Shown piece after piece: positions 1 through 11,200 of a stretch of DNA of 64,000 nucleotides (the first letter of the stretch is position 1; each line of letters opens with the position of its first letter). The stretch lies in contig JAWNZC010000347.1 in the NCBI GenBank assembly GCA_035771165.1, forward strand, positions 2,144,501 through 2,208,500, in the 5' to 3' direction. A program made the position numbers and the translations under genes. Source of the DNA: Paragorgia papillata. Its lineage: Eukaryota > Cnidaria > Anthozoa > Scleralcyonacea > Coralliidae. The notes under the pieces are model-generated. The model saw only the letters and a list, made by a program, of their open reading frames with translations, was not told the DNA's origin and searched no databases.

Positions 1-640
1 GTATTTGACAATGGTTACTAATTACTAACCATTGTCTTATAAAGCGTTTAACCAGTCATCAGATTGATCAGATCGAAGGTTGCAGAGTGTTCGTCGATTC
101 TTAGCTGTTTTGGGTACAGAAACATCGTTTCAGAAACATCTTCTGAGCATTTGAGCTTGACGAACGTCTATCTAATGTCGTCTAAATTGTAAGCACTTCA
201 CATCAAGTATAATACATCAGTAATGATTCAGTATACAACACTGTTTCCGTATAGATAATTGCAATAAATGTAATCTTCTAAGTATCTGTCAGATTTGACG
301 TCACGCGCTCAACTTCACTTTGTACTTTACAGACTTTGTACTTTACAGGCTTTTTTACCTGATTGTGTTTACAAAATTTAGTACCCACTTTTGAACTTTG
401 TAACTTAACACTTATCTCGTTATCCGTTTGTTTTTTCCTGGTAAATATAAAAGACGTAAAGGGGTATTTCATTTTAATAACTGACAAGGTCCGATGATGA
501 CTGAAATATTCCCATTTCATGTTCATGTTTTGTTTTAGATCTATATAATTATCTTATTATCTTAACGTTCCTACTTTTTTCAACCTTGCCGTAAAAGCTC
601 TATCTATATCAAGCCTTTGGAAAGCTAGTTTGAAATATTC
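1..640. other. no gene recognised; AT-rich flank
   Basis: I see no splice-bounded exon, RNA gene or element boundary in this stretch. Short open frames on both strands have no recognisable domain. Confidence 0.5.
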
Positions 641-644
641 TTCT

Positions 645-826
645 CAAGGGGTATTCCTATTGCCGTTCCAGTAAAATCGTCTAGCATTAACCAAAGTACA
701 ATACTATAGAGTAGGTGATTGGTAGTTTTTGACTCTTAGAGAATCATGCAGGGGTATTCCTATTGACAAGTAAAATCGTCTGGCGTTAGCCAGAGTAAAA
801 TACTGTAGAGTGGTCAATTGGTACTG
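645..826. repeat. two tandem-like copies of a dispersed repeat
   Basis: Two diverged direct copies of about 75 bp, near 650-725 and 752-826. Each begins with GGGGTATTCCTATTG, continues with TAAAATCGTCT and a GTTAGCCAGAGTAAAATA-like segment, and ends GAG-TGG-ATTGGTA. Related words in either orientation recur near 9815-9840 and 47045-47075, so this is a dispersed family. The class is unknown. Confidence 0.55.
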
Positions 827-1739
827 AAGGTAGACGGGGGGGGGGCTTATTATGGGGGCTTATTGAGCTTTTCCGGTATACACCACAGGACAAGAGTCTG
901 GGTTCACAGGGGTTCTGCCAAGATTAACATAACAAACAATTAAATACACTACATCCCGACTATTTTCTTTTTCTGGAACTGTACAATCACAACACGCCAC
1001 TGCAATCACTTTACCGATATCACGTTTTTGATATAAAAACATCCAAATTTCCCATACCCTGAAATCTTGCCAACCCTCCTACGGCTATGAACTATAGAAT
1101 TAGACAAGGAACCGAAGATTAACGACGAATTCGGTAAAGCAAATCAATAGGAAAGTTGATCGACCAGCTTCCCAAAGCGAATCAATATTATTTGAAACCT
1201 AAAACAAACAAAGCAGACAAAAACCGACGAAAGGAATCCGGTCGCAAACAGACGGGAGACAATTTCTCGACCAGACCAATTGCAGGTTGGGCCAGGTTAA
1301 CCAGTAGATGCTTGTCCCTCGAATGCTGGAACCCTGCCATCGGTGAGTGTTAAGTTGAGCGTGGGGCATTGTGTTGTAGTCTAGCACACAGTCAAAACAT
1401 CGATAGGAATATAGGATGCATTTTATAGTATACGTGGGCTACCTGTAATTCAATACGACTTAATTCGATCTCAAAGACGAAATCGATCTTCCGTTCAATT
1501 AATTTCACTTTTGGCTTTGAGTATCATATTTTCAATCATACGATATTTTCGCTGACACAAGGCCAAGGGTTTAAGATTAACAGGCTTCTGGATAAAAAGC
1601 GGTGCCTTTCTAGAATACTGTATGTCCCCGAATTTTTGTCCTTGGGGGGATAAGTTTGCTTGGGCCGGCTGTATATCACGTCGAAGAATGAAGTGACTTC
1701 CTTGATTTATCTCTCTCTTCCCTTGGCCGGTTTATACAG

Positions 1740-1857
1740 ATGTTAACGAAGTACAACACGCCAGACGAAGAGATGGGAAAAACATGTTTGATTTTTCACA
1801 ATGGCTTAAAGAGTTTGTCAAAACGTCAAAAGATCGCCGCCGATGTGGATACAAAAG
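1740..1857 (+). other. possible unassigned coding exon
   Basis: A 118-bp segment lies between a good acceptor (pyrimidine-rich, ending TTATACAG at 1739) and a good donor (AAAAG/GTAAGAG at 1858). Two frames are open through it. One gives a charged, protein-like string containing FDFSQWLKEFVKTS, the other starts with ATG at 1740. I recognise no family. It does not match the N-terminus of any MRTF I know, so it may belong to an upstream gene outside the window, be a non-coding 5' exon of MRTF, or be chance. Confidence 0.25.
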
Positions 1858-2707
1858 GTAAGAGTGTGTTTGTTGGACTTTTTGACCAGCGTTCAGATCA
1901 GTCTATGAACTGTAGTCAACCAGCCAGACATCGTAATATTGTCTCGTAGTGTTAGTCTACATATATACCGGCGTAATCAGTAATCACAGTAGATCGTACT
2001 ACAAGTGAAGTTACACCACGTGCTTTTGGTCAGTTTAATATGCGCTAAATACGACACGTTCAACATCTTTCGGAGTTCATACAAAATGCCGTAGGGCACT
2101 GTGAGATGCAGTCATGTGAAACGACTGAAGACTATTTTTTCCGTTTTCCAAAAGTATTCATTACAATTGGTAGTAATTTATGAATGAAACCACAAATTGT
2201 TTTTGATGCAATATTTCTATCATAATTACTCTTAGCAATAGACTACACGCCTTATTCGACAAAATATTGGCTCTTCCATCCGTTTCAGTGAATGTGAAAC
2301 TAGAATTGTGTAACCGATGGTTTTTGTTTATTCTTTATGTTTAACCGCGTTGATTAATATTGGTAACCATCACATGGTTCTTCGCTGGGTTACGAAATAC
2401 GGTATTGATTAACAGTAGATGTACGGTATTGGTCGAATACGGTCTTTGTATATTACAAGGTTTCTCTTTGTTCTGTCTGGAGAATACTGCAGTAACTTAA
2501 CGGAACGTTTGTAATTAAATTAACTGGGAACCGTGACAAATAGATCTAATCTCGATGCATATTATTACACCGCGGGGAGTGATGTCAACGTGAAAACGTT
2601 GAACAGAAATTTTGCGCACGTTTTGCGCAAACGTCACGCACATTCACGCAATCTTCGCCGGCTTCGCGTAAATTCTGCGCAAACTTTGCGCACATTCACG
2701 CAACCTT

Positions 2708-2853
2708 TGCAGCTTGAATCATCTTCTCAGGAAAACCGTTGTTAGTTAAAAATCAACTTAAGGTGACGAAGAACATCTTCAGGATTAATTACATCACCTT
2801 ACGTTGGTTTTTAAACTAACAACGGTTTTCCTGAGAAGATGATTCAAGCTTCT
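2708..2853. mobile_element. fold-back element, ~57-bp arms
   Basis: The left arm (about 2709-2766, containing GAATCATCTTCTCAGGAAAA) is matched by a near-perfect reverse complement at about 2794-2852. A spacer of under 30 bp separates them. This is typical of a hairpin-forming MITE. No clean target-site duplication was found. Confidence 0.6.
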
Positions 2854-2994
2854 ATGACACCTTCGGTAATTCCGGAACCGAATACTCAGCTGCCCCAGCA
2901 AGAACCACCTTCAGTTTCTCCCGCAAACCTGGCGCACACTACAGACAGCCTCGTGCTTGCTATTAAAACACGATTACGACAACACAAGGATTAG
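2839..2994 (+). other. short proline-rich open frame, origin unknown
   Basis: ATG-to-TAG frame of 51 codons starting inside the right arm of the fold-back element. The product is proline/glutamine-rich and ends with a basic helix-like tail (AIKTRLRQHKD). A second frame in the same stretch is also open and protein-like. It could be a captured exon, the last exon of an upstream gene, or chance. No family recognised. Confidence 0.2.
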
Positions 2995-3615
2995 GTTATG
3001 GATTTCGAAAACAATAACCTTTTGACCTGAAACCAATTACACATTTTTTGGGTGAAACTGCTAACTCTCGAAACTTCTTGTCTTCTTGCAAGATCAAAAT
3101 CTTGATTGATATAGAAATTTGAATTTTTGCGTGAGAACATTCCGGGCTGCATGAATTAGGCCTGTCACGTTTTAAGATGTGCAAATCGGTGTAGAGTTTG
3201 TTGTAGAGCTCTACAACACTACAATCAGGAATCGCTCATGCTATATACACAATTACACTGTTGTACCTGCTATATAGTGTAGTTGCTTTCGAGGCTTGTG
3301 AACAAACTTGTGAAAAAATTCACGGTTGCATGACTGATATCAAAATTCTGTTGTCATGGAAACAACATTTTATGGGTCTGGAAGAGGAGCCAAAGAAATT
3401 CTAATTTTGGAATCCTAACAATTCTTGGGATGCAATTAATGGCTTTAACTTATTACTGAAAATTAAGGTTTGGCAACCATATTGGATGAAACACAACATC
3501 GTGTGAAACTCAAGAGCTAAATAAGTATTGCTTTCAACCACACTTCAATATCTACACGTCCATACCATTTGCACCTGTGTATTCATGCAGATATACTGTA
3601 CGTACAATAGTTTAC

Positions 3616-3890
3616 AAATCTACAGCTCTACAACTCTACAGCTCTACAACTCTAGAACTCTACAGCTCTAGAACTCTACAGCTCTACAACTCTACAGCTC
3701 TACAACTCTACAACTCTACAGCTCTAGAACTCTACAGCTCTAGAACTCTACAGCTCTACAACTCTACAGCTCTACAACTCTACAGCTCTACAACTCTACA
3801 GCTCTACAACTCTAGAACTCTACAGCTCTAGAACTCTACAGCTCTACAACTCTACAGCTCTACAAAACTCTACAACTCTACAGCTCTACA
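3616..3890 (+). repeat. CTCTACAACTCTACAG satellite, forward block
   Basis: About 275 bp of an 8-bp alternating unit (CTCTACAA / CTCTACAG / CTCTAGAA). Long open frames here (LYSST/LYNST repeats) are artefacts of the period. Confidence 0.85.
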
Positions 3891-3904
3891 GCTCTACAGC
3901 GCTA

Positions 3905-4705
3905 CTGCTACAGTAGAGTTTAGTATAGCTGTAGAGTTGTAGAGCTGTAGAGTAGTTGTAGAGTTGTAGAGCTGTATAGTTGTAGAGCTGTAGAGTTGTA
4001 GAGTTGTAGAGCTGTATAGTTGTAGAGCTGTGGAGTTGTAGAGTTGTAGAGCTGTAGAGTAGTTGTAGAGTTGTAGAGCTGTATAGTTGTAGAGCTGTAT
4101 AGTTGTAGAGCTGTAGAGTTGTAGAGTTGTAGAGCTGTATAGTTGTAGAGCTGTAGAGTTGTAGAGTTGTAGAGCTGTAGAGTAGTTGTAGAGTTGTAGA
4201 GCTGTAGAGTAGTTGTAGAGTTGTAGAGCTGTATAGTTGTAGAGCTGTAGAGTTGTAGAGTTGTAGAGCTGTAGAGTAGTTGTAGAGTTGTAGAGTTGTA
4301 TAGTTGTAGAGTTGTAGAGCTGTAGAGTAGTTGTAGAGTTGTAGAGCTGTATAGTTGTAGAGCTGTAGAGTTGTAGAGTTGTAGAGCTGTAGAGTAGTTG
4401 TAGAGTTGTAGAGCTGTATAGTTGTAGAGTTGTAGAGCTGTAGAGCTGTTGTAGAGTTGTAGAGTTGTAGAGTTGTAGAGTTGTAGAGCTGTAGAGTTGT
4501 AGAGCTGTAGGGTTGTAGAGCTGTAGAGTTGTAGAGCTGTAGAGCTGTTGTAGAGTTGTAGAGCTGTAAAGTTGTAGAGCTGTAGAGTTGTAGAGCTGTA
4601 GAGCTGTAAAGTTGTAGAGCTGTAGAGTTGTAGAGCTGTAAAGTTGTAGAGCTGTAGAGTTTTGTAGATTTGTACAGCTGTAGAGTTGTAGAGCTGTTGT
4701 AGAGT
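3905..4705 (-). repeat. TAGAGTTG/TAGAGCTG satellite, inverted block
   Basis: About 800 bp of the reverse complement of the neighbouring 8-bp unit, with higher-order blocks marked by TAGAGTAGTTG and GCTGTATAGTTG variants. The orientation switches at about 3890-3920. Confidence 0.85.
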
Positions 4706-5099
4706 TGTCCGTGCCCATAAAATGTTGTTTCCATGACAACAGAATTTTGATATCAGTCATGCAACCGTGCATTTTTTCACAAGTTTGTTCACAAGCCTCG
4801 AAAGCAACCACACTGTAAGCATGTGCAGTATAACAGTGTATAGCATGCTCTACGACAAATTCTACACCGATTTGCACATCTTAAAACGCGACAGCTCTAA
4901 TTTCTGGTGTAGTGTTGTAGACCTCTACAGGCGACTCTACGCCAAATTTGTGCCCTTAAAACTTGACGCAGTTGGCATGAATTGCTGTGGAAAACTTGTA
5001 TGACGTCATGATGTCAGAGTGTTGCTGCTTGAAAGTTCGAACCCATCCCAGTATGGTCCGTCACTCAGAGTAGCACCATTATATATACAGAACTCGTGA

Positions 5100-5400
5100 C
5101 TAAGGCCACGTTTACACTATTACGGTACGGCGGTGGTCTGGATTGGGGTGAGCGTTCCGTAGCAAAAAAAATCATCTGTTTACGTATACACTATGACGCT
5201 ACGGTAAATATTTACCATAGCGTATAGTGATTTGCAGCCGGAGTGCTAAGCGTAGTGACTACGCTACGGCAAACCACTCCGGAATAGTGACTAGTATCGC
5301 AAGGGTTACGGGTTCGATTCCTAGCCGGACGGCATTGCTGTTGCATTTGCGCAACCGGTTTGGCCTTAACTGAATGTATGTATACTTACACTCGAAATTT
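5100..5400. repeat. MITE-like and SINE-like repeat debris
   Basis: GGCCACGTTTACACTATTAC at 5105 looks like a hAT-type terminal sequence, and internal words (ACGCTACGG, ATAGTGA) recur in both orientations up to 5290. It is followed by GGGTTCGATTCC at 5309-5320, a pol III B-box-like motif, suggesting an adjoining tRNA-derived fragment. Boundaries are uncertain. Confidence 0.4.
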
Positions 5401-5699
5401 TCTTTCACCAACAATCACCGCACTATAAAAATATAGTTTAATCAACTGAAATCCTAAATTAGTAAATACTACTTGTAATATACCCAAAGTTTTCAACATA
5501 TTGCCCTCCAAAACACACTCCAAAACTTTATTTTATGCTAAGAATAGTGTTTCATCAGACACAGAGCGATGAAATGACTTAATGAGAGTCGATCTCGGTG
5601 CCTGCCAAAAGTGATTGTTGAAAGTTGCACACAGCCGCGAAACTCGTTATCACTATAGTACTAGCCGACGTGAAACACAAAACCTGTTTGGTTCTCAAC

Positions 5700-6125
5700 C
5701 TGAAAAGGTGCGCAGAAACTTAAGAAGGTGCGCAAAAACATGAGAAACTGCGCAGAAACATAAGAAGGTGCGCAGAAACATAAGAAAGCGCGCAGAAACA
5801 TACGAAGGTGCGCAGAAACATAAGAAAGTGCGCAGAAACTTAAGAAGGTGCACAAAAACATAAGAAGGCGCGCAGAAACATAATAAGGTGCGCATAAACA
5901 TACAAAGGTGCGCAGAAATATAAGAAGGCGCGCAGAAACATTAGAAGGTGCGCAAAAACATACGAAGGTGCGCACAAACATTAGAAGGCGCGCAGAAACA
6001 TAATAAGGTGCGCAGAAACTTAAGAAGGTGCGCAGAAACATAAAGTGTGCACAAACATTAGAAGGTGCGCAGAAACATAAGAATGTGCGCAAAAACGTGA
6101 GAAGGTGTGCAGAAAGATGAGAAGG
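5700..6125. repeat. 20-bp minisatellite
   Basis: About 20 tandem copies of a unit near GGTGCGCAGAAACATAAGAA with point variants (GCGCGCAG, CATTAG, CTTAAG). The two overlapping minus-strand open frames are by-products of the repeat. Confidence 0.85.
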
Positions 6126-6229
6126 CACAAAATGGCCAGATAACAATAAAATGGTAACTTTGCTGTCTTCAAACAAAATAAAAAGGTCTTTATTTTAATG
6201 TTATTTTGTCAGTTTTTGATTAGCTACTA

Positions 6230-6480
6230 AGGAAATGGGGATATTGACTTTTTGGGAAAAAATCGTCAAATTCCCCTGCAGTAGAATAGCCTTGTTGGTT
6301 AAAATACCCCTCCCTGGGAAATATCAAGTGCTAAAATATAATATTAAGATTATTTTACATGTCAAAAATCCCGTCCCTCTAGCTTATCAAGAAAGTCAAA
6401 TTTCCCTGTCTCGGGATATGTTGATCAGTCAATATCCCATGGGTTGCCCCCACCCCCACCCTGGGGCTTAACATTGACAG
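6230..6480 (+). repeat. dispersed repeat, copy 1
   Basis: Homologous over about 220 bp to 30098-30320. Shared words include CCCCTGCAGTAGAATAGCCT, AAATATCAAGTGCTAAAATA and TTTCCCTGTCTCGGGATAT; both end in a C-rich tract and GGGGCTTAACATTGA. A non-coding interspersed element of unknown class. Confidence 0.6.
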
Positions 6481-6931
6481 GTGCATAACAGCAGATGTCA
6501 CAGGAAAAATCCACCAACATATGTTGAGGATGTCAGCCTGGGGGGGCACCCCACCCAGGGAAAGTCAATGGGGTCCACTGCTGAAGTGCTAGATCTCCTG
6601 ACCAGCTGACTAGATTAGATGAGTTCATTCCTTGGCCACCTAAGCAGCGCGTCTGTCTTTGCATATATATGTTGATATATAATTAGGCTTTCCATGCTGT
6701 AAATTACCTGGATTTATTATTCTGAGGCTCTATCATTTATTGGCTCTCTGATATATAAATGAAAATGCTATAACACATGTTCAAATTCGAGTGTCTATTT
6801 GAGCCCGCAATTATGTTATTGTCGGTCAGTTAAGATACTTTAATTTCACTACTACTTCATGTAATACACTGGGACTTTGTGTCACATTTCGATTGCTGTT
6901 TCAACACACTACTTTTTATTTATTTGGAGAC

Positions 6932-7228
<297 letters not shown>

Positions 7229-7529
7229 AACAAACAAGAGAAGACAAGACAAGACAGAAGGGCTAAAAGTGGCGGAGGTAATAATTAAAGGAGCAAAGTA
7301 CTGTTCACCTCAAGCTATTTTTGTGAATGACGTAATTAAGGTTCATCGGCTACTCAAAATCGAAAAGGAGTGGAGACGAATTTCTACAAGAGGCTTCGCC
7401 ATATTTATTCCAAGTTGGAGAGCGAAAAAAAAATTCATAATGCGTTGAACCATGTAGCCGGAAATATCGAGCTTCTGTTTATTGTATAGGGGGAGCTTTT
7501 CATCTGTTGTTCTCTTCTGGCTTGTAGAA

Positions 7530-8223
7530 ATGAATCAGAATGAAATCTGTACGGACAACATGGTCTTCTGTCAGTCGTTGTCGCACGAACAACTTCAAAA
7601 CAACCGTGAAGGTAAGTGCATGATCTCCCCCTTTCGCTTGGCGATCTTTGAATCTGACCGCTCTGCGCTTTTTGTTTGCCGTCGACCGACTCAATTGCTT
7701 CCCTCCTTCCTTCTCTTTGTAGTCTTGGCTCGGCGTCTTCAACTCCGGAGACCGAGGGAAGAACTCGTTAACCAAGGAATTATGCCAGGTTTGTAACGGC
7801 TTGGAGAACTTTCCCCGTCCTCTTTGTAAAAAGTACTCTATACGTCAGTGGTTTCTCACTGACCGATCACCTTACCAAACAATTCTTGTTCTCTTTTCTC
7901 CAAAGCCGTGTCTGCAGCTCCAATCATACTGCAGCAGAAGACGAGGTTGGAAAGAGCAAAGGTACGCGTTCATTTATAAATCAGTGACATTTAAACGAGT
8001 TCACTTCTGGACACTTTGCAAAAGCAACGTATTTGGTGAACTGTCTTTCATCGTTTAACGGTTCTAAAACTTCGTTGAAGTTGAGCTGTTGCTTGAAGCT
8101 TTGAAGATGTCCCACTGTATGATGTATATATACCTTTCCCTCTATAGACAAGCGATATTCTGCAGAGGAAAATCCGCGTTCGTCCAAACCGAAGCCAGTT
8201 GATCCAAAGGCACATCTTAGAAG
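7530..8223 (+). CDS. MRTF: MRTF coding exons 1-4 (RPEL1 and RPEL2)
   Basis: Four short exons. Exon 1 (7530-7611) encodes MNQNEICTDN and ends in phase 1 at GAAG/GTAAGT. Exon 2 (7723-7788) encodes RPEL1 with REELVNQGIMP, nearly identical to the vertebrate motif. Exon 3 (7906-7961) gives the linker ending RLERAK. Exon 4 (8148-8223) gives RPEL2 with KIRVRPNRSQLIQRHILE. Introns are only 111-186 bp, in contrast to the 9.2-kb intron that follows. RPEL2 carries Q for the consensus Glu (RPxxxEL), which may alter its actin affinity. Confidence 0.9.
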
Positions 8224-11200
8224 GTAAAATGACACTGTTTATATGTCTATTATTATTATATATACAATCCTCGCCGAAGACAGCCATTTGCCCGGCAGTA
8301 ATTGAGTTATCAGGTCGCCTTGGTTTACAATTTTGACAGTGTTGTACAGTACGAAATAAAGGCAATCTGTCAGAAATTCAGCCGATGCCATTAAATCTGT
8401 CTGAAGAGCATTGCTTATTATTGTTGCCTTCCCCACAGAAATCTAGTTCCCTCTTTTGTCGGCACGTCAAGGGCATGCAAGAACAAGGGAGCGATACTTT
8501 AGCTGAAGGCCTTCCCTTCTCTTTCCCTCCCCTACCGAAACTTTGGGCGAATCTTTGTATCGTTAAACTACTGGGGACAAATGGTCGTTTTATAACGATA
8601 ATACGTTGGTGTTTTGACCAAATGTTTCCACCGAACATGTCATGTCTCGAATTACACAAAGAATAATTATTTATACGACGAGAAAAGAAAAAGCTGACAA
8701 CAGTCCGACTGACCGAGTTTCGAAAAGCTTGAATTAGAGTATAAAGTATTCAAAGATTTTTATCAAAGACGGCTTTCATCTTGGAACAGTAGGGCGGTCA
8801 ATCTGTGTGAGTTTTGGGGATAATCTGACTCGTTGAATTTATGGGTTGTTTATGGGTTGTTGGATTTCTAGTAAATATGTTGTGGTGAATTTGGGACAAT
8901 TATCTGAAGTTTAACACAATTGGTTTTCTAGCGAGAATTATCGTATTAAATTTTTATTCTAAACAATGTGATGTTCTAAGAATAGCTATGGTTACAATAC
9001 CTCCTGTTGAAAGCAGCATTGAGATAGGGTATGTGTTGTGCTATCTGCTGATTTACTCTTATATGAAGACAATCAGATAGTAATCTAGCTGTTAAGTGTG
9101 AAAACATATGTTGTTGAACAATCACACAGTATCTATCTGGTCTGAAAACATATGTTATAATTTGAGGAAAACACAATGACATTCAGCCTTGCTTATGACT
9201 CTTCCATCTTCCTTATCTTACCACAACTCCTCTTTACATGACCATACCACCTCAATCTTCTGAGCCAAGTGCTGACAGAGTCAGAGATTGTCCAGACTGA
9301 CCCCACACATCCATCATAACATTGCTCTCTCCTTCTGTTGCATTCTTCTTAGGTCTTCCCTCCTTCATATGCCCCAATCTCTACTGGCTGCTTAACTCCT
9401 TGTTTTTTTGGCCTTTTTCTCTCTCGCATGTAATCCACCTCATATTGTTTTTGTACCACACATCCCAGCCATCTCAACCATGCAGTTCTGCCTCACAACA
9501 TCAGACACCGACTCCATCCCCATCTCAGCTGCAATCGGCCATTCTATCCCTCAAAGATACACCACACATCCATTGTACCATCTAAGTGTTATTGAATACA
9601 AAACAAATCTGATAACATACAAGCTGTATATTATAGTGATGGCTATAAGAGTTGGTACAGTATAAAAGCCATTACGTACTGTATATTTATTGAGAGTAAT
9701 ATCACAGTTAAGTGTGTACAGATAACCCAGTGGCCCTCCCCCATAATGGAAGTAGTTAGTACTAGAATTAACTAGGGAAACTATGCTGTATATCTGAGGG
9801 TTCTTCAGGACTTTGAAGGGTAAAATTGTCTGGTGGTAGAGTATTATTATTATTCTTTATTTAAGGAGGATAAGTTTTTCAGCAGAGCTGGTGGGGTCCT
9901 CCATTTACAGCTAAGACCTATAGGTGTTGATTTTATGGAGGGAGGAGAACCCGGCGAAAAACCCTCGAAGCACAGGAGAGACCAACTAAACTCTACTCAC
10001 ATGAGTCCCCACCCCGAGAACGGGGCTATTCCCAGACAGTCACCCATCCAAGTACTAACCCTGTCTAACCGGGCTTAACTATTTGTGAGAGGTAGCGCCC
10101 TAATAGCACACGCCACCCGTGCTCCCCCAGTTGAGTAAAACAATAAAGGAACTGTTTCTGGCCAGCTCAGGCACTGATGGTTAAAGTATATGTATTTAGG
10201 TCACTCATAACCCCCAGAAAATTGTGTGTTGTTCTACAGAAAATTGTGTGTTGTTCTACAGAAAATTGTTTTAAAGAAAGGTTGATAATACAAATTGGTA
10301 TTCTTGTATTTCTATTTCTTGTGAAGTTCTGTTGATCTGTTTATAAAATGAATCCATAAGAATTTGAGGAAGTAAATTGATTAAGATATGGACAAACAAG
10401 AGAATAATTATACAAAGTACATAGACTTAGAGATTTTACTGGCAACATGAGAAATTTTGATTTGTATGCTGTAAGTTTATAAGCTTTGTAGAATTTAATT
10501 TCTTATAGTGCTAGGAATCTCTAAAAAATTTGTAGAAAAGAAAATTTTGCTTCCTGTATATAATCTTCAGGTCATATGCTTTCACTCTTTTCTCATTATT
10601 TTTGGTTTCAGTTTCACACCAAATTATTAATAGTTATACTTCCTTAGGTAATAAATATTCAGTTGATCCCTCAAAGAGTCATTAATTTTTTACTATGTAC
10701 AGTGTACACACTTAACTTTTGCTTTCCCTCTCTCAGCTTGTTGGTCAGTGGTAAAAATAGTAAATTTAGCTTTTTATATTCAGTATGTCATTATATATTT
10801 TGTTTATCTTCTGGCCACTTGATAAATCACTTTCTACTTTAATATATCTTCCTTTTTGTGTATACAAGCCCTAATTTATTTTCACTTTAGTCCACTTTTT
10901 AGTAGCCTCCTTTGCAGACGTCTTGTGGGCTTTTGTTCCCACCCACTAACGTCTGCTCTAGGGAGCATGAAATTCCTTTCCTGAAATGGACCAATCACAG
11001 CTAACTTCCCAAATTTTGGGAAGCTGACCTATTGACCTTCAAGGTCTAATTGAGGCATGAAACTCGAAGTAACAAACTAAATATATCAAGCCCTGCCTTT
11101 GGTCTTATGGAGTTGCTGGTCATATTACTATAGTTGTGGTTTGTCTCACCACTTGTGATGAGCTTAATGAAAGAGCAGGTCAACAAACTACGAAAAATTG

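Larger units (their letters stand above)
3155..4905. mobile_element. 1.75-kb inverted-repeat element carrying mirror satellite arrays
   Basis: Outer arms of roughly 200 bp (about 3155-3380 and 4709-4905) are reverse complements with scattered mismatches; for example TTTTAAGATGTGCAAATCGG at the left has its complement near 4869-4888. Between them are two satellite blocks of the same unit in opposite orientation. The whole unit could fold into one long hairpin. No transposase frame is present. Satellite-carrying palindromic MITEs are known in invertebrates, but this family is not one I recognise. Confidence 0.65.

Noticed and set aside
3577..4877. Long open frames rich in LYSST/LYNST
   Set aside because: They are translations of an 8-bp satellite; both strands and several frames are open for the same reason.
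5700..6125. CRISPR-like array
   Set aside because: Units are contiguous 20-bp repeats without unique spacers, in an intron-bearing animal genome.
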